From positions 992,001-1,056,000 of the forward strand of contig SWDT01000011.1 of NCBI GenBank assembly GCA_009193035.1: a stretch of 64,000 nucleotides of DNA. Reading direction: 5' to 3'. This DNA is from Halicephalobus mephisto (taxonomy: Eukaryota; Nematoda; Chromadorea; Rhabditida; Panagrolaimidae). The notes under the pieces are model-generated. The model did no database searches and was not told where the DNA came from. It worked only from the letters and a program-made list of their open reading frames with translations. Each line of letters starts with the position of its first letter. Position 1 is the first letter of the stretch. Both the position numbers and the translations under genes were made by a program. Positions 34,356 to 46,200 of the stretch are shown here, piece after piece.

Positions 34356-36171
34356 ATGGCTAGTAAGTTTTCTGTTGACAATTTGGTCGGACAAAAAGAA
34401 CAAATTTCTCCAAAATCTGAGGATGAAGGAGCCGAATCCCAACCTAGCACTTCCGCCGGACCGATTTGCCAAACTTTGAGTTACTTCGACGTCCTCATGC
34501 CCCATGTTCAGGTGAGAATTTTCAATATTTTTAAAATTCGAAAATATTTATAAAATTTGAAAATATTCATAAAATTCAAAATTTTCCAAAATTTGAAAAT
34601 GTTTAAAAAATTCGAAATTTTCCAAAATTCGAAAATATTCATAAAATTCGAAATTTTCCAAAATTTGAAAATGTTTAAAAAGTTCGAAAATGTTTAAAAA
34701 ATTTAAAAAATATTTATAAAATTCGAAAATATTCATAAAATTTGAAAATGTTTAAAAAGTTCGAAAATATTCATAAAATTTGAAATTTTCCAAAATTTGA
34801 AAATATTTATAAAATTCGAGGAAAATTTGAAATCAACACCTGAAATTTCGAGATTTTGGAAATCTTAGGAAATTGCGAAATTTCGTGTTGAGACAATTTC
34901 GTAATAAAATTTTTCTGAAATTTTATATTTTGTAAATTAAATTTTTTAGAATCTTCTAGGAGATTCTAGAAAGTTTTAGAATTTCACATAAGTCTTCAGA
35001 ATCCAGTAGGAGATTCTGAAAAATTTCGGACTTCTGTAGAAATTCCGAACCTTCTACAAAAGTCTTCAGAATTTTATTAAAGATTTTCAAAGTCTATAGA
35101 AATTCTGAATATTCTACAAAAGTCTTCAGAATCTTGTAGAAGATTTTCGAAAATTTCAAAATATCCTAAAAATTTTCAGAATTCCCTAAAAATTTTCAAA
35201 ATATCCTAAAAATTTTCAGAATTTCATAAATTTTTGAAAATCTTCAGAATTTCTTAAAAATTTTCAGAATATTTTAAAAATTTTTAGACTTTTGTAAATT
35301 TCCTAAAAATTTTTAGAATTTCGTAAATTTTTGAAAATCTTCAGAATTTCTTAAAAATTTCCAGAATTTCATAAATTTTTGAAAATCTTCAGAATTTCCT
35401 AAAAATTTTCAAAATTTCGTAAATTTTCAGAATTTAATCAAAAATCCAAAAACTGAGATTTTAAAAATTTGTCCCTGGATAATTTTGCAATATTTATTTT
35501 CAAATTTTTGACGATGGTTTCAGATGGCGTGTAATAATCCGTTTTTCACGAATACTTCAACCTCGTCCAATAACGACTCCATCAACGTCCAACAAAAACT
35601 TCTTTCTCATCAATGGCTGGAGCTGCTTCAGCAATCCTTGATGAACGGGGATATCCCGGCTTCGCTCTTCCTTCAGCCCCTCCGGAAAACGAAAAGGATC
35701 CGGACGGCGTTTTCCCCGGCCCAGCTGATCCATCTCGAAAAAGCCTTCGAATCCAACCATTACGTGATCGGGAACGAGCGGAAACAGCTAGCTTCGAAGC
35801 TTCAATTAACCGAGACCCAAGTAAGCCAAACAAATCCTGTTGCATGCCATTTTCGCCATTTTCGCGTTTATTTGTCCAAATCGTAATCCCTCTAATTTCC
35901 AAGGACGCGCGTGTTCTCAAACAAAACGGTAATAGAATCCCTTGTTCGCTAATTGGCCCCGAGGCTAAAAGCAGCACCTGGCTCAAAATGGTATTTTAGG
36001 CATCGTTAGATCCAATTTCATCCAGGGATTTGTCCAAATAAATATAAATTCCAGGTCAAGGTTTGGTTCCAGAATCGTCGAACCAAACACAAACGACTCA
36101 AACTCGAATCCACCACCGGATCCACCGTCGAGGAAGATTCACACGATTCCGGACAAGAAGAAGATTCTTAG
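34356..36171 (+). CDS. ceh-2: EMX/empty spiracles homeobox transcription factor
   Basis: Three exons, 34356-34511, 35524-35820 and 36055-36171, all joined in phase 0, give 189 aa. The start ATG is two bases after TTTTTTATTACAG, a good trans-splice acceptor. Near the N terminus, [10 protein letters not shown] (4-13) matches the EMX eh1 repressor motif that binds Groucho-type corepressors. The homeodomain (about 107-166) reads [12 protein letters not shown], then [16 protein letters not shown], then [18 protein letters not shown]. The FSPAQL and [13 protein letters not shown] parts are specific to the EMX class, as is the intron between TETQ and VKVW. The C terminus is acidic. It should bind TAAT-type sites in the nucleus and act in head or neuronal patterning, as EMX genes do. 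It is similar in size to C. elegans CEH-2. Orthology is inferred from the homeodomain. Confidence 0.92.
34530..35460. repeat. AT-rich minisatellites in EMX intron 1
   Basis: Copies of AAAATTCGAAAATATTCATA to about 34820, then diverged CCTAAAAATTTTCAGAATTT units. No exon is visible between. Confidence 0.7.
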
Positions 36172-37300
36172 GTTACTGTAGACAATACGGTAATTGGTTC
36201 TTGAAAAATTGAAATTTAAAAATTTTTTCAATTTTAAAATTTTTGGAATTTTTTTAATTTTAAAAATTCTGGAATTCTTTAAAATTTTTCTAATTTTGAA
36301 ATTTTTAAAATAAAGAATTTCAAAATTAACAAAAATTGAAAAATTTTGAAATTAACAAAAATCGGAAAATTTTGAAATTAACAAAAATCGGAAAATTTTG
36401 AAATTAACAAAAATCGGAAAATTTTGAAATTAAAAATTAAAAAATTTTGAAATTAATAAAAATTGAAAAATTTTGAAATTAACAAAAATCGAAAAATTTT
36501 GAAATTAACAAAAATCGAAAAATTCCGATTTTTCGAAGACTAATTACCGTAAGATTCTACCGTAATTGCCAGTCATTCCTTACTGAAAGCTTTAAAATAC
36601 AGTAATCTGGTCTTTATGGGAAATTGATTTGTAATTTATAAATTAATCTGTCTTCATCGAAGAATCCAATTTTGAGTGTCCTTGGAGCGGCCTTCAAAAA
36701 ACAAAAAACCCAATATGGGTCTTAGATCAGGTATCGGACTTTGATGTTGAGCCATTTCCTGCTGTGTCAAAAAGGTTAAGTACTTCTTCACACTGTTTTC
36801 TGTTTACATTACGGTATTATCGAGAACTTTGCGGTAAATATCGTTTTTCTCGATGAAACTCTTGGAAATTACCATAGTCACTGATGATTTTGAAGGGGTT
36901 TATTAATTAAAAATTTCCAAAAAATCAAAATTTTCAAACTTAAAAAAAATCAAAATTTTCGAATTTTTAAAAAATATTTAAAAAAATCAAAATTTTCAAA
37001 CTTAAAAAAATCAAAATTTAAAATTTAAAAAAAATTAAAATTTTTCAATTTTTAAAAATATTTTAAAAATCAAAATTTAAAAAATATTTTAAAAAATCAA
37101 AATTTTTAAAGAAATTTTAATTTTTAGAAATATTTAAAAAAGTAAAATTTTTAAATTAAAAAAATTTAAATTGACTCTTGCCACGAAAGTTTTTGATTAC
37201 GGTAATGAAGTTGTTCGTTCTGGGATGTGAGTTGAGTGTGGATAGGAATTGAGAATAAAACAAAACCGACGCAGAATATGAAATGAAATCTCGCCGCGAA
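36172..37300. other. Downstream flank of EMX gene
   Basis: 36220-36530 is a minisatellite of TTTTGAAATTAACAAAAATC. 36540-36900 is non-repetitive, with no ORF; it may be 3' UTR or a regulatory block. 36900-37160 is low-complexity A/T. CACGAAAG cores reappear at 37180 and 37290. Confidence 0.45.
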
Positions 37301-38130
37301 AGTTGTTGATTACCGTAATGAATTCATTTTTTAGGTTTGTATCGAAATTTAGAAAAAACCAAAATAAAAATAAAATTTACAGTACAGTTGATATATTCGA
37401 GTGGATCGGCCGGAATTTTTATATTTACATTTATGATTTCGAAATCCAAATAAAATCCGCAATTTGCCCGCAACAATTGAGCAAATCGACCATTCAATTG
37501 TTGTTTGAAAAGTTAATTTTATTTTTTGAAACAGAACTAAAAAGAAAAAATCCAAAGAAACAACCTGAAAATCAGGGAGTATGGGATACTGTAGGGCATG
37601 GGTAAGATTTCAGTTGTATTTTGTAAAAATAATAATCTAATTTTTGTCTGTTTTATTGTTTTAAAGATTATTTTAGTATTTTAATATTTTTATTTTCTAT
37701 TTTAATTGTTTATTTTTCATCAACATAAATCAATCGATCATTAGGTCACTGTTGAGACAGAACTAAACTAGATAAAGATCATCTGAAAAAATATCCTGAA
37801 AATCAGGGAATGTGGGATACTGTAGGGCATGAGCAAGTTCTCAGTTGTATTTTTGTAAAAATAATAATCTAATTTTCATCTGTCTTTTTGTTTTAAAGAT
37901 CATTTTGATATTTTTATTTTCTACTTTGACACTTTGATTTTAATATCGACCGTTTGAAAGACTTCGGCACTGAGTGGAATTTAACAAAAAAAAATTAAAA
38001 TTTTATAAAAATTAAAATTTTATAAAAATTAAAATTTTATATAAATTAAAATTGATTTTTACAGTAATAATCCCTGATTACTGTAATAAATTTGTTTCTT
38101 TTAGATTTGATTGAAATAAATCAAAAAAAT
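37300..38130. repeat. Two-copy repeat with TGGGATACTGTAGGGCATG
   Basis: CCTGAAAATCAGGGA and GGGATACTGTAGGGCATG recur at about 37563 and 37797, about 235 bp apart. An ATG ORF at 37318-37605 overlaps the first copy. I do not count it as a gene. Confidence 0.55.
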
Positions 38131-38289
38131 AACCAAGAATGTTGAATAAAAATATTTATTGTAAAATGTAAAATCACCTCCTGCTGTGAAGGTTCCTGTC
38201 GACCGTAGCGAGTTCTTTTTTCTCAGATGCGAATAGCTCGCCGTGGAAAAAAACCAATACTTGACCCAGACTTCTTTTTAGAAACTTCA

Positions 38290-38720
38290 AGAACTAACTC
38301 CCACCACGAAAGTCCCTGATTATTGTAGGAAATTTACTTTTTAAAAATTTGAATGAAATTGATTTAATAAATAAATTCAAAATTAATAAAATTTTTGTTT
38401 TTTTAAATTTCAAGAACTCCCACCACGAAAGTCCCTGATTACTGTAGGAAATTTACTTTTTAAAATTTGAATGAAATAAATTTAATAAATAAATTCAAAA
38501 TTAATAAAATTTTTGTTTTTTTAAATTTCAAGAACTCCCACCACGAAAGTCCCTGATTACTGTAAGAAATTCATTTTTAAAAATTTGAATGAAATAAATT
38601 TAATAAATAAATTCAAAATTAATAAAATTTTTGTTTTTTTTAATTTCAAGAACTCCCACCACGAAAGTTCCTGATTACTGTAGGAAATTCATTTTTTAAA
38701 TTTGAATGAAATTAATTAAA
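38290..38720. repeat. Tandem repeat, 118-bp unit, CCCACCACGAAAGT core
   Basis: CACCACGAA starts near 38302, 38421, 38539 and 38657. Each is followed by CCCTGATTACTGTAGGAAAT. The copies are almost identical. Confidence 0.9.
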
Positions 38721-39021
38721 ATTTGACTAAATTAACTTTAATAACTTGTTGAAATATGTTGAATTTTATTTTTTTATGCTATTTCGAAATATTTTCCGGG
38801 ATAAACCGTGATGAAAAAAGACGATCAAATGTTAGAGGAAAACGTGGACTACGTCTCAAATCGGCGATGACTCTAATGGACCGAGGGAACTTGATCTCTC
38901 GATGTTTCCGAGGACTGGTTGCGCGGGTCTTAATACACTCGTTAATTCGGATACAATTACGGTAAACAAGGTAACAGAAGCCAGCTGGTTGGACTAGTAA
39001 TTGTTGAACCGGTATTCAATG

Positions 39022-39399
39022 TCAATAAAGCTTCAATTGAGGCGAGAAATGCAGAGCTTCTTCTTTCCGTGTAATCCCGAGGATAAACAAGTTTCTCAGC
39101 GGGACTAACTTAAGCTGAAGACAAAAATGAGCTGTTTACCACTTTTCTCGATCGTCACCTCGGATCATCTCTTTGAGTGAACTCGACATGATTCTCGAAA
39201 AGGAACTTCGATCTGATCGCAATTTTTAAATATCCTTTCTGGTTACTGTACAATTAAAACATTTGCGTCGTGGGGTCGGGTGATTCGACAATGGATGAAA
39301 ATAGGATTTTAAATCAACAGATGCTGCTTTAATGCTCACGACATTAGCAGGGATGCAAAACAGAAACAACAAAAATCTTAAAAGTACATTTTCGAACAT
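39022..39399 (-). CDS. Candidate secreted small protein, about 81 aa
   Basis: Exon 1 (39399-39247, minus) starts at an ATG behind AATTTGTAG. It encodes a signal-like start, MFENVLLRFLLFLFCIPANV, followed by HPLSNHPTPRRKCFNCT with a basic cleavage-like site and two Cys. A donor ACA|GTAACC in phase 0 can join to exon 2 (39114-39022) after TTTGTCTTCAG. Exon 2 is open for 30 codons (begins LKLVPLRNLFILGITRKEEA) to TGA. A second donor inside exon 1 (GTC|GTGAGC), also phase 0, would skip the Cys part. The block is non-repetitive, unlike its surroundings. On the plus strand, 38756-38965 also has a signal-like start with KRR and GKR, so strand is not certain. I recognise no family. Confidence 0.3.
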
Positions 39400-39830
39400 A
39401 ATACTCAATTTAATTCTACAAATTAATTAAGAAATTATTATTTTTTTAAAAGATAATATTTTATTTGATTTTTTATATTTTAAAAATTATTATTTTTTTA
39501 AAACATAATACTCAATTTAATTCTACAAATTAATTACGGAATTATTATTTCTTAAAACATAATATTTGATTTGATTTTTTTTATTTTACAAATTAATTAG
39601 GAAGTTATTATTTTTTAAAACATAATATTTAATTTAATTCTACAAATTAATTACGAAATTATTATTTTAAAAAACATAATATTTGATTTAATTCTACAAA
39701 TTAATTTAAAAATTATTATTTTTTAAAACATAATATTTTATTTGATTTTTTTATTTTACAAATTAATTTAAAAATTATTATTTTTTAAAACACAATATTT
39801 TATTTGATTTTTTTATTTTAGATAAATTAT
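39400..39830. repeat. AT-rich tandem repeat, about 65-75 bp
   Basis: Six copies of ACAAATTAATTACGAAATTA with TTTTTTAAAACATAATATTT. Confidence 0.75.
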
Positions 39831-41250
39831 GAAACTAGAAATTTTTAATAAATAAACGACAATGGGAGATGACATCCATGTCCTACAGGTGCGATTCCTC
39901 GGGTCAAAATTTGCATAAAAATTGTGCAAAAAATCATTTAGTAAATCAACTTCAAAAATAACTTTTTTCTTAAAACAACAAAAAAAGACAATAGTGTCCT
40001 TAAAAAAATATAAAAAAATCAACTTTTTTCAAAGACGATTTTTCGAACAAAAGAGACTGTCGTTTACGTATTAAAATTAGAATTTTAAAAATATTCTAAA
40101 ACATAAAAATTTTAGAAATCAATTATAAAATGCTACAATTTTAAAATATTTTATTTTATCATTTCAAAAAAGTCAAAAATAAAAGTTAAAAAATAATTTT
40201 TTAAAATTTTCTAAAGATTAATTTTTTTTAAATTTTTCTAAAAATAATTTTTTTAAATTTTCTAAAAATTTTTTTTTAAAATTTTTCTAAAATAATTTTT
40301 TCAAATTTTCTAAAAATTTTTTTTTTAAATTTTCTAAAAATTATTTTTTTAAATTTTTTTAAAATTGTTTTTTTTAATTTTTTTAAAATTATTTTTTTTT
40401 AAATTCTATTTACCGTAATTTTGTGATTTTTGATACATTATTAATTTTATTTATTTTTCGCTTAAAATAAAAATATTCGTTTTTTAAAATTAAAAATAAT
40501 TATTTTAAAAAACAAATTTTTGTAACATCTTTTAAAAATAGTTTTTTCGTAAATTTTTTGAATTTTTAAAACTGAAAAATGTGAAAGTTAATGTTTGCAT
40601 CGTTTTTCGAGATTCTAGCGGATTTCGAAAAGCGTACAATTTCAAAAAATAAAAGTGTCTCGAAAAATTGTAAAAATTCCTCTTGACGTAATTTTTAAAA
40701 CTCCACAATCGAGACCAAAAGTTTTAAATTTTTTAGGATTTTTAAAATTCGAAAATTATGTTGTTTAAAAATTAAAGTATTCATAAAAATTAAAAATTGT
40801 CTTAACAGGGATTTTAGGACTTTCCAGGTAGGATTAAAAAATTATAAAAACTTGTTATTTCAGAAATAGTCAATCCTAAAATCACGTAAGAACAAAAGTA
40901 CTTTTTTAATTTCTAAATTTGTCTCAACACGAATTTCCGAAACTTTCCAGGTAGGATTAAAAAATTATAAAAACTTGTTATTTCAGAAACATAGTCAATC
41001 CTAAAATCACGTAAGAAAAAAAGTATTTTTTTTCTAAATTTGTCCCAACACGAATTTCCGAAACTTTCCAGGTAGGACTAAAGACTTTTAAATTCAATTA
41101 TTCCATAATTCCGAAAAATCCAATTATATTCGAAAATTACATAAAAACAAAAATATTTTTTTTTAAATTCCCAAAAATGTACATAAATTTTTAAAACTTT
41201 TTATTTAAACATTTTAAAATTTTAAAATTTTTCATTTACATGTCTAAAAA
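39831..41250. repeat. Low-complexity DNA and an approximately 120-bp repeat
   Basis: 40200-40420 is nearly pure A/T. 40680-41080 has three copies with CAACACGAATTTCCGAAACT and CCAGGTAGGATTAAAAAATT, again of the GTCYCAACACGAA type. No gene seen. Confidence 0.65.
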
Positions 41251-41399
41251 CTTCCTAAACTATTTAGCAGATCTGACAAATCTCCAAAACAGGATATAAC
41301 GGCTTGTACTTTTGTCTAAAAACAGTAGGAGAGTTCTCCAAGGACAACCTATTTTTTTAAAACAAAATTGTGGCTTTCGCGAAGACAGATTTACCCGTA

Positions 41400-42400
41400 G
41401 AAGACTTAGCTTCTTATGTATTTTTATACCCACGTATTACATGTACATCTTATATATCTTCCTTATGTCCTTATGCCACAAATATAAGGTTATATATCTC
41501 TTTTGCGTACTCATATTAGGTACATAGTCTTTATGCTCTTATATTGCACATATATATTCTTTTTTATCTGTTTTATCTTCTTTCTATTTTTGCATCACAT
41601 ACATATATCCTTATATTATGTATGTAAATATCCTTACATATTGTATTTATACATTTGTATTACAAATATATGGTTATGTACCATTTTTATACTCTTGTAT
41701 TACAAATATATGGTTATATATCTTTTATATCCTTATATACCATCTTTATAACTTTATATTATATATACGTATTTTTATATCGTTGTATTGCATACATAGA
41801 TCCTTATATATCATCTTTACACACTTATATTACAAAGATATCCTTAGATATCATATTTATACTTTTATATTGCATACATAGATCCTTACATATTGTATTT
41901 ATACCCTTATGCTATAAATATATGGTTATATATCTTTTATATCCTTATACATAGTCTTTATACCCTTGTATTACAAATATATCCTTACATATCGTCTTTA
42001 TACTCTCATATTACAAATATATGGTTATGTATCTTTTATATCCTTATATACCATCTTTATACCCTTATATTATATACACATATCTTCATATATTGTCTTC
42101 GTACCCTTATATTACAAATATATCCTTATATACCATCTGTATACCCTTATATTACACATATATCCTTATATACCATTTTTATACCTTTGTATTACAAATA
42201 TATCCTTATATACCATCTGTATACCCTTATATTACACATATATCCTTAGATATCGTCTCTATACCCTTATATTACAAATACATCCTTATATACCATTTTT
42301 ATACCTTTGTATTACAAATATATCCTTAGATACCATTTTTATACCTTTGTATTACAAATATATCCTTAGATACCATTTTTATATCCTTGTTTTATGGCTG
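41400..42400. repeat. Tandem repeat, 40-bp unit, about 24 copies
   Basis: TATCCTTATATACCAT recurs every 40 bp (42121, 42161, 42201, 42241). The unit has no stop in several frames, which explains the overlapping ORFs of up to 145 codons. They are not genes. Confidence 0.9.
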
Positions 42401-42639
42401 TAATTTTATTTTAGATAAATTACCAAGGCTCAAATGATCCGGAAACTGAAGTTAAAAGCGGCAACTATTGCCGCAAAAGATTCTTTGTTCTTTGTTTCAG
42501 ATTCAAAGGAAACAATTAAATATAGATTCTGAAACTTTGTTGTCATGGCATTTGCGAAATTTAAGATTCAAACTAAGGTGCAAATAAGAAATAAAAATTC
42601 TCAAATTGTTGAAATTTTTACAGAAAATAATTTTATAAA

Positions 42640-43190
42640 AATTGTGAAATTTTAAAATTTTAGAGAAAATTTAGATTTTTTAAATTTTATTTCTATCGGA
42701 TTCTGGGAATTTTTAGACAATTTTAGAAACTTCTGAGATTTCAAAATTTAAAAAATTAAAAAAATTTTAGAAATTTCAAAATATTTCAGAATATCTGCAC
42801 TAGGTTTCTGGAAATTTTTAAAATATTCTAAAAACTTTTCTCGAAATTCTGAAAACTCCAAAATTTTTTTGGTATTTTTGAACATTCCTACTGTATTCTG
42901 AAAAAGTCTGAAAATTTTTAGGATTCGTGAAAATTTTTTTTTATATTTTTTGATATTTTTGAACATTAATACTGTACTCTGAAAAATCTGAAAATTTTTA
43001 GGATTCGTGAAAATTTAAAATTTCGAAAATTACAAAAATTTTTTTTATATTTTTTTGGTATTTTTAAACATTAATACTGTATTCTGAAAAATCTGAAAAT
43101 TTTTAGGATTCGTGAAAATTTAAAATTTCGAAAACTCCAGAAGCTCTTTTACGATTTTGAAGATTTCCAAAACTTCCCCTTCGATTCAGA
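42640..43190. repeat. Diverged repeat with AAAATTTTTAGGATTCGTGAA
   Basis: About three copies of a unit of roughly 95-100 bp holding ACTGTATTCTGAAAAATCTG. AT-rich, non-coding. Confidence 0.65.
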
Positions 43191-43237
43191 AAGCACTTAA
43201 ATCCTTTAAAAAATTATTATTTTATAAAACGTTTTTT

Positions 43238-43243
43238 TTTATT
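43238..43243 (-). terminator. Poly(A) signal of the candidate 57-aa gene
   Basis: AATAAA on the minus strand, 48 nt after the proposed stop at 43291. It supports the phase-2 reading of the last exon. Confidence 0.35.
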
Positions 43244-43290
43244 TACAGTACTTAAGTCATTTGAATCAAGGGTGTCTAATGTCTCTAGGA

Positions 43291-46200
43291 TTAAAAACTC
43301 CCCGATGTCCCAAGCCGGAAGTCGTAGTTGTTTTGTCTGTAAAAACGAATTTCAAAATCCAAAAAAGTCAAATTTTTCTAAAATTATATTCGATTAAAAT
43401 TTGGCCTTCAGAATATTGAAGAAAATTGAATTTATTTGAGCGTCAGAATTCACCTGTGGAAGTTCCTAAATTAGAAATTCCCTTGAAAAGAAAAAAACTA
43501 AGTTTGTGGTTATTTTCTAACATCATATTTCTATTAAAGAACCAACAACCAGGCTCGAAAGTAAAAAACATAAAACATCATTCGTCGTGGGACCAGTGGA
43601 ATTGCATTTTTGGTAATTTTTAAGTTTTCTAAATCCTAGTTCCATCGAGAATGATATTTAGGTAATTTTTGATAAATTTGATTATTATTATGTGCAAAAA
43701 TCAATAATTAGTCTGCATTCGTCGTGGGACCAATGGAATTGAATTTTTGATAATTTTTAAGTTTTCTAAATCCTGCTCTTACCACGAATGATATTCAAGT
43801 CATTTTTGATAAATTTGATTATTATTATGTGCAAAAATCAATAATTAGTCTGCATTCGTCGTGGGACCGATATAATTGTATTCGATAATTTTTTAAATTT
43901 TCCAAGTCCCGCCACGAATGTCTGATTTATTTCTTTATTGTAAACTTGGTTATGCTGTATATTAAATTATTAATAATTAAACACCATTCGTGACGAAATC
44001 AATGTGACTAAATTTAATAAATGTTCTGAAAATAAGTTTCCAATATCAGTCCCACCACGAATGTTCAGTTTACTTTTTATTGTAAATTTAATTACAATGT
44101 AAACTTGAAAGTTATTAAGAATATTTAGTTCATTTTTTATTATAGAGTTAATTACAATGTAAATTTGAAAGTTATTAATTTAAAAGTACTAAACATCGAT
44201 GATCATCAGTTCCGAAATTAGTAATTTATAAATTTACAATTATTTATTATTTTTTAACAATTTATAAAATACGGTCCCACCACGAATGTTTAGTTCATTT
44301 CTTATTATAGAGTTAATTACAATGTAAATTTAAAAGTTATTAATTTAAAAGTACTAAACATCAATGATTATCAGTTCCGAAATTAGTAATTAGTAAATTT
44401 ACAATTATTTGTTATTTTTTAACAACTTATAAAATACGGTCCCACCACGAATGTTTAATTTACTTTTTATTATAGATTTAATTACACTGTAAATTTGAAA
44501 GTTATTAACTTAAAGGTAACAAACATCAATGATCATTAGTTCCGGAACCAGTAATTAGTAAATTTACAATTATTTGTTATTTTTTAACAACTTATAAAAT
44601 ACGGTCCCACCACGAATGTTTAATTTACTTTTTATTGTAAATTTAATTACAATATAAATTTGAAAGTTATTAACTTAAAGGTAACAAACATCAATGATCA
44701 TTTGTGGCTGTATTGATCGTTGTTAATTTTATAATTTTTTGTTCTTTATTTTTTAAAGATGTTTCAAGTAGTAGTCCCGGCGTGAATAATGTCTGATTCA
44801 TTATTTGTCTATGTGCTTAATTACTACATATTAAAGAGTCAACACTCAAACTCGTGGTTAAAGAATGAGTCAAACATTCATAACGGAACCAGTACTTGAA
44901 AATTTTTTAATTATTACAGTTGACCTCATTGGTCCTGTCAAGAATGATGTTTAATTATTGATTTTTAATATAATAATAATTAAGTCTACAATTAGAAAAC
45001 TTCTTAAACATTGTTCGTGACGGGACCAGTACTTGGAAATTTTTTAATTATTAAAGTTGACCTCATTGGTCCTGTCAAGAATGATGTTTAATTATTGATT
45101 TTTAATATAATAGTAATTAAGTCTATAGTAAGAAATGAGTCAAACATTCGTGACGGGACCAGTACTTGGAAATTTTTTAATTATGAAATCTAACCTCATT
45201 GGTCCTGTCACGAATGATGTGTAATTATCGATTTTTAATATAATAGTAATTAAGTCTATAGTAAGAAATGAGTCAAACATTCGTGACGGGACCAGTACTT
45301 AGAACATGTTTTTTTAATTATTAAAGTTGACCTCATTGGTCCCGTCACGAATGATGTTTAATTATCGATTTTTAATATAATAATAATAAACTTTACAATT
45401 AGAAAACTACTCAAATATTGTTCGTGGTGGGACCATTATTTTTTTGTTTTGGAATTTTTATTTAATTTTAAAATATCCCTTTGGTACAGATCCCGACACG
45501 AATAATTAATTCATTTTCCGACTGCAAGTTTTATTTTTTAATTTTTATTCGTTCTGAGACAGACAATTTTCCAATTCAATGATTTTTATTTTTTTCTGAA
45601 AATAAACTTAAAATACTGTTCTCGACACGAGTGATTTTTGATTTTTTCGATTATGATTTTAATTTTTATTTTTTAAATTATTTTTTATAATAAAATTAAT
45701 TTTTTTTATTTTCATTATTTAAAAACATTTTTAATGGTCTCGACACGAGTGATTTTTGATTTTTTCGATTATGATCTTAATTTTTATTTTTTTAATAATT
45801 TTTTACAGTAAAATTAATTTTTATTTTTATTATTTAAAAACATTTTTAATGGTCTCGACAAAAATGATTTTTGATTTTTTCGATTATGATCTTAATTTTT
45901 GTTTTTTAAATTATTTTTTATAATAAAATTAATTTTTCAATTTTCATTATTTAAAAACATTTTTAATGGTCTCGATACGAATGATTTTTGATCCGTTCTT
46001 CGATCGTAAATGCAATTTTCGAATTTCATTGTTATTTTTTACAAAATTTTTTTCGGATCTGGAATTATTTTATTTTTTATTTTTTGAAGGAAATTTTCAA
46101 ATAATTGTCTTGTAGCGAACGTTTTTTGAATGTTCTTTGATTATAATTTTAGTTATAATTTTTCGGATATTTTGCGTACTAACAAGAAAAATTTACTTCC

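Noticed and set aside
35582..35999. Long ORFs on both strands over the EMX second exon (134 and 128 aa)
   Set aside because: Shadows of the homeobox coding exon, which explains the conserved frame fully.
37318..37605. 95-codon ATG ORF on the plus strand
   Set aside because: It overlaps a two-copy repeat at its end, has no recognisable domain or splice context, and an antisense ORF of similar length exists.
41503..42403. Overlapping plus-strand ORFs up to 145 aa rich in Tyr, Ile and Leu
   Set aside because: They come from the 40-bp tandem repeat, which lacks stops in several frames. Peptides in all frames are the same low-complexity pattern.
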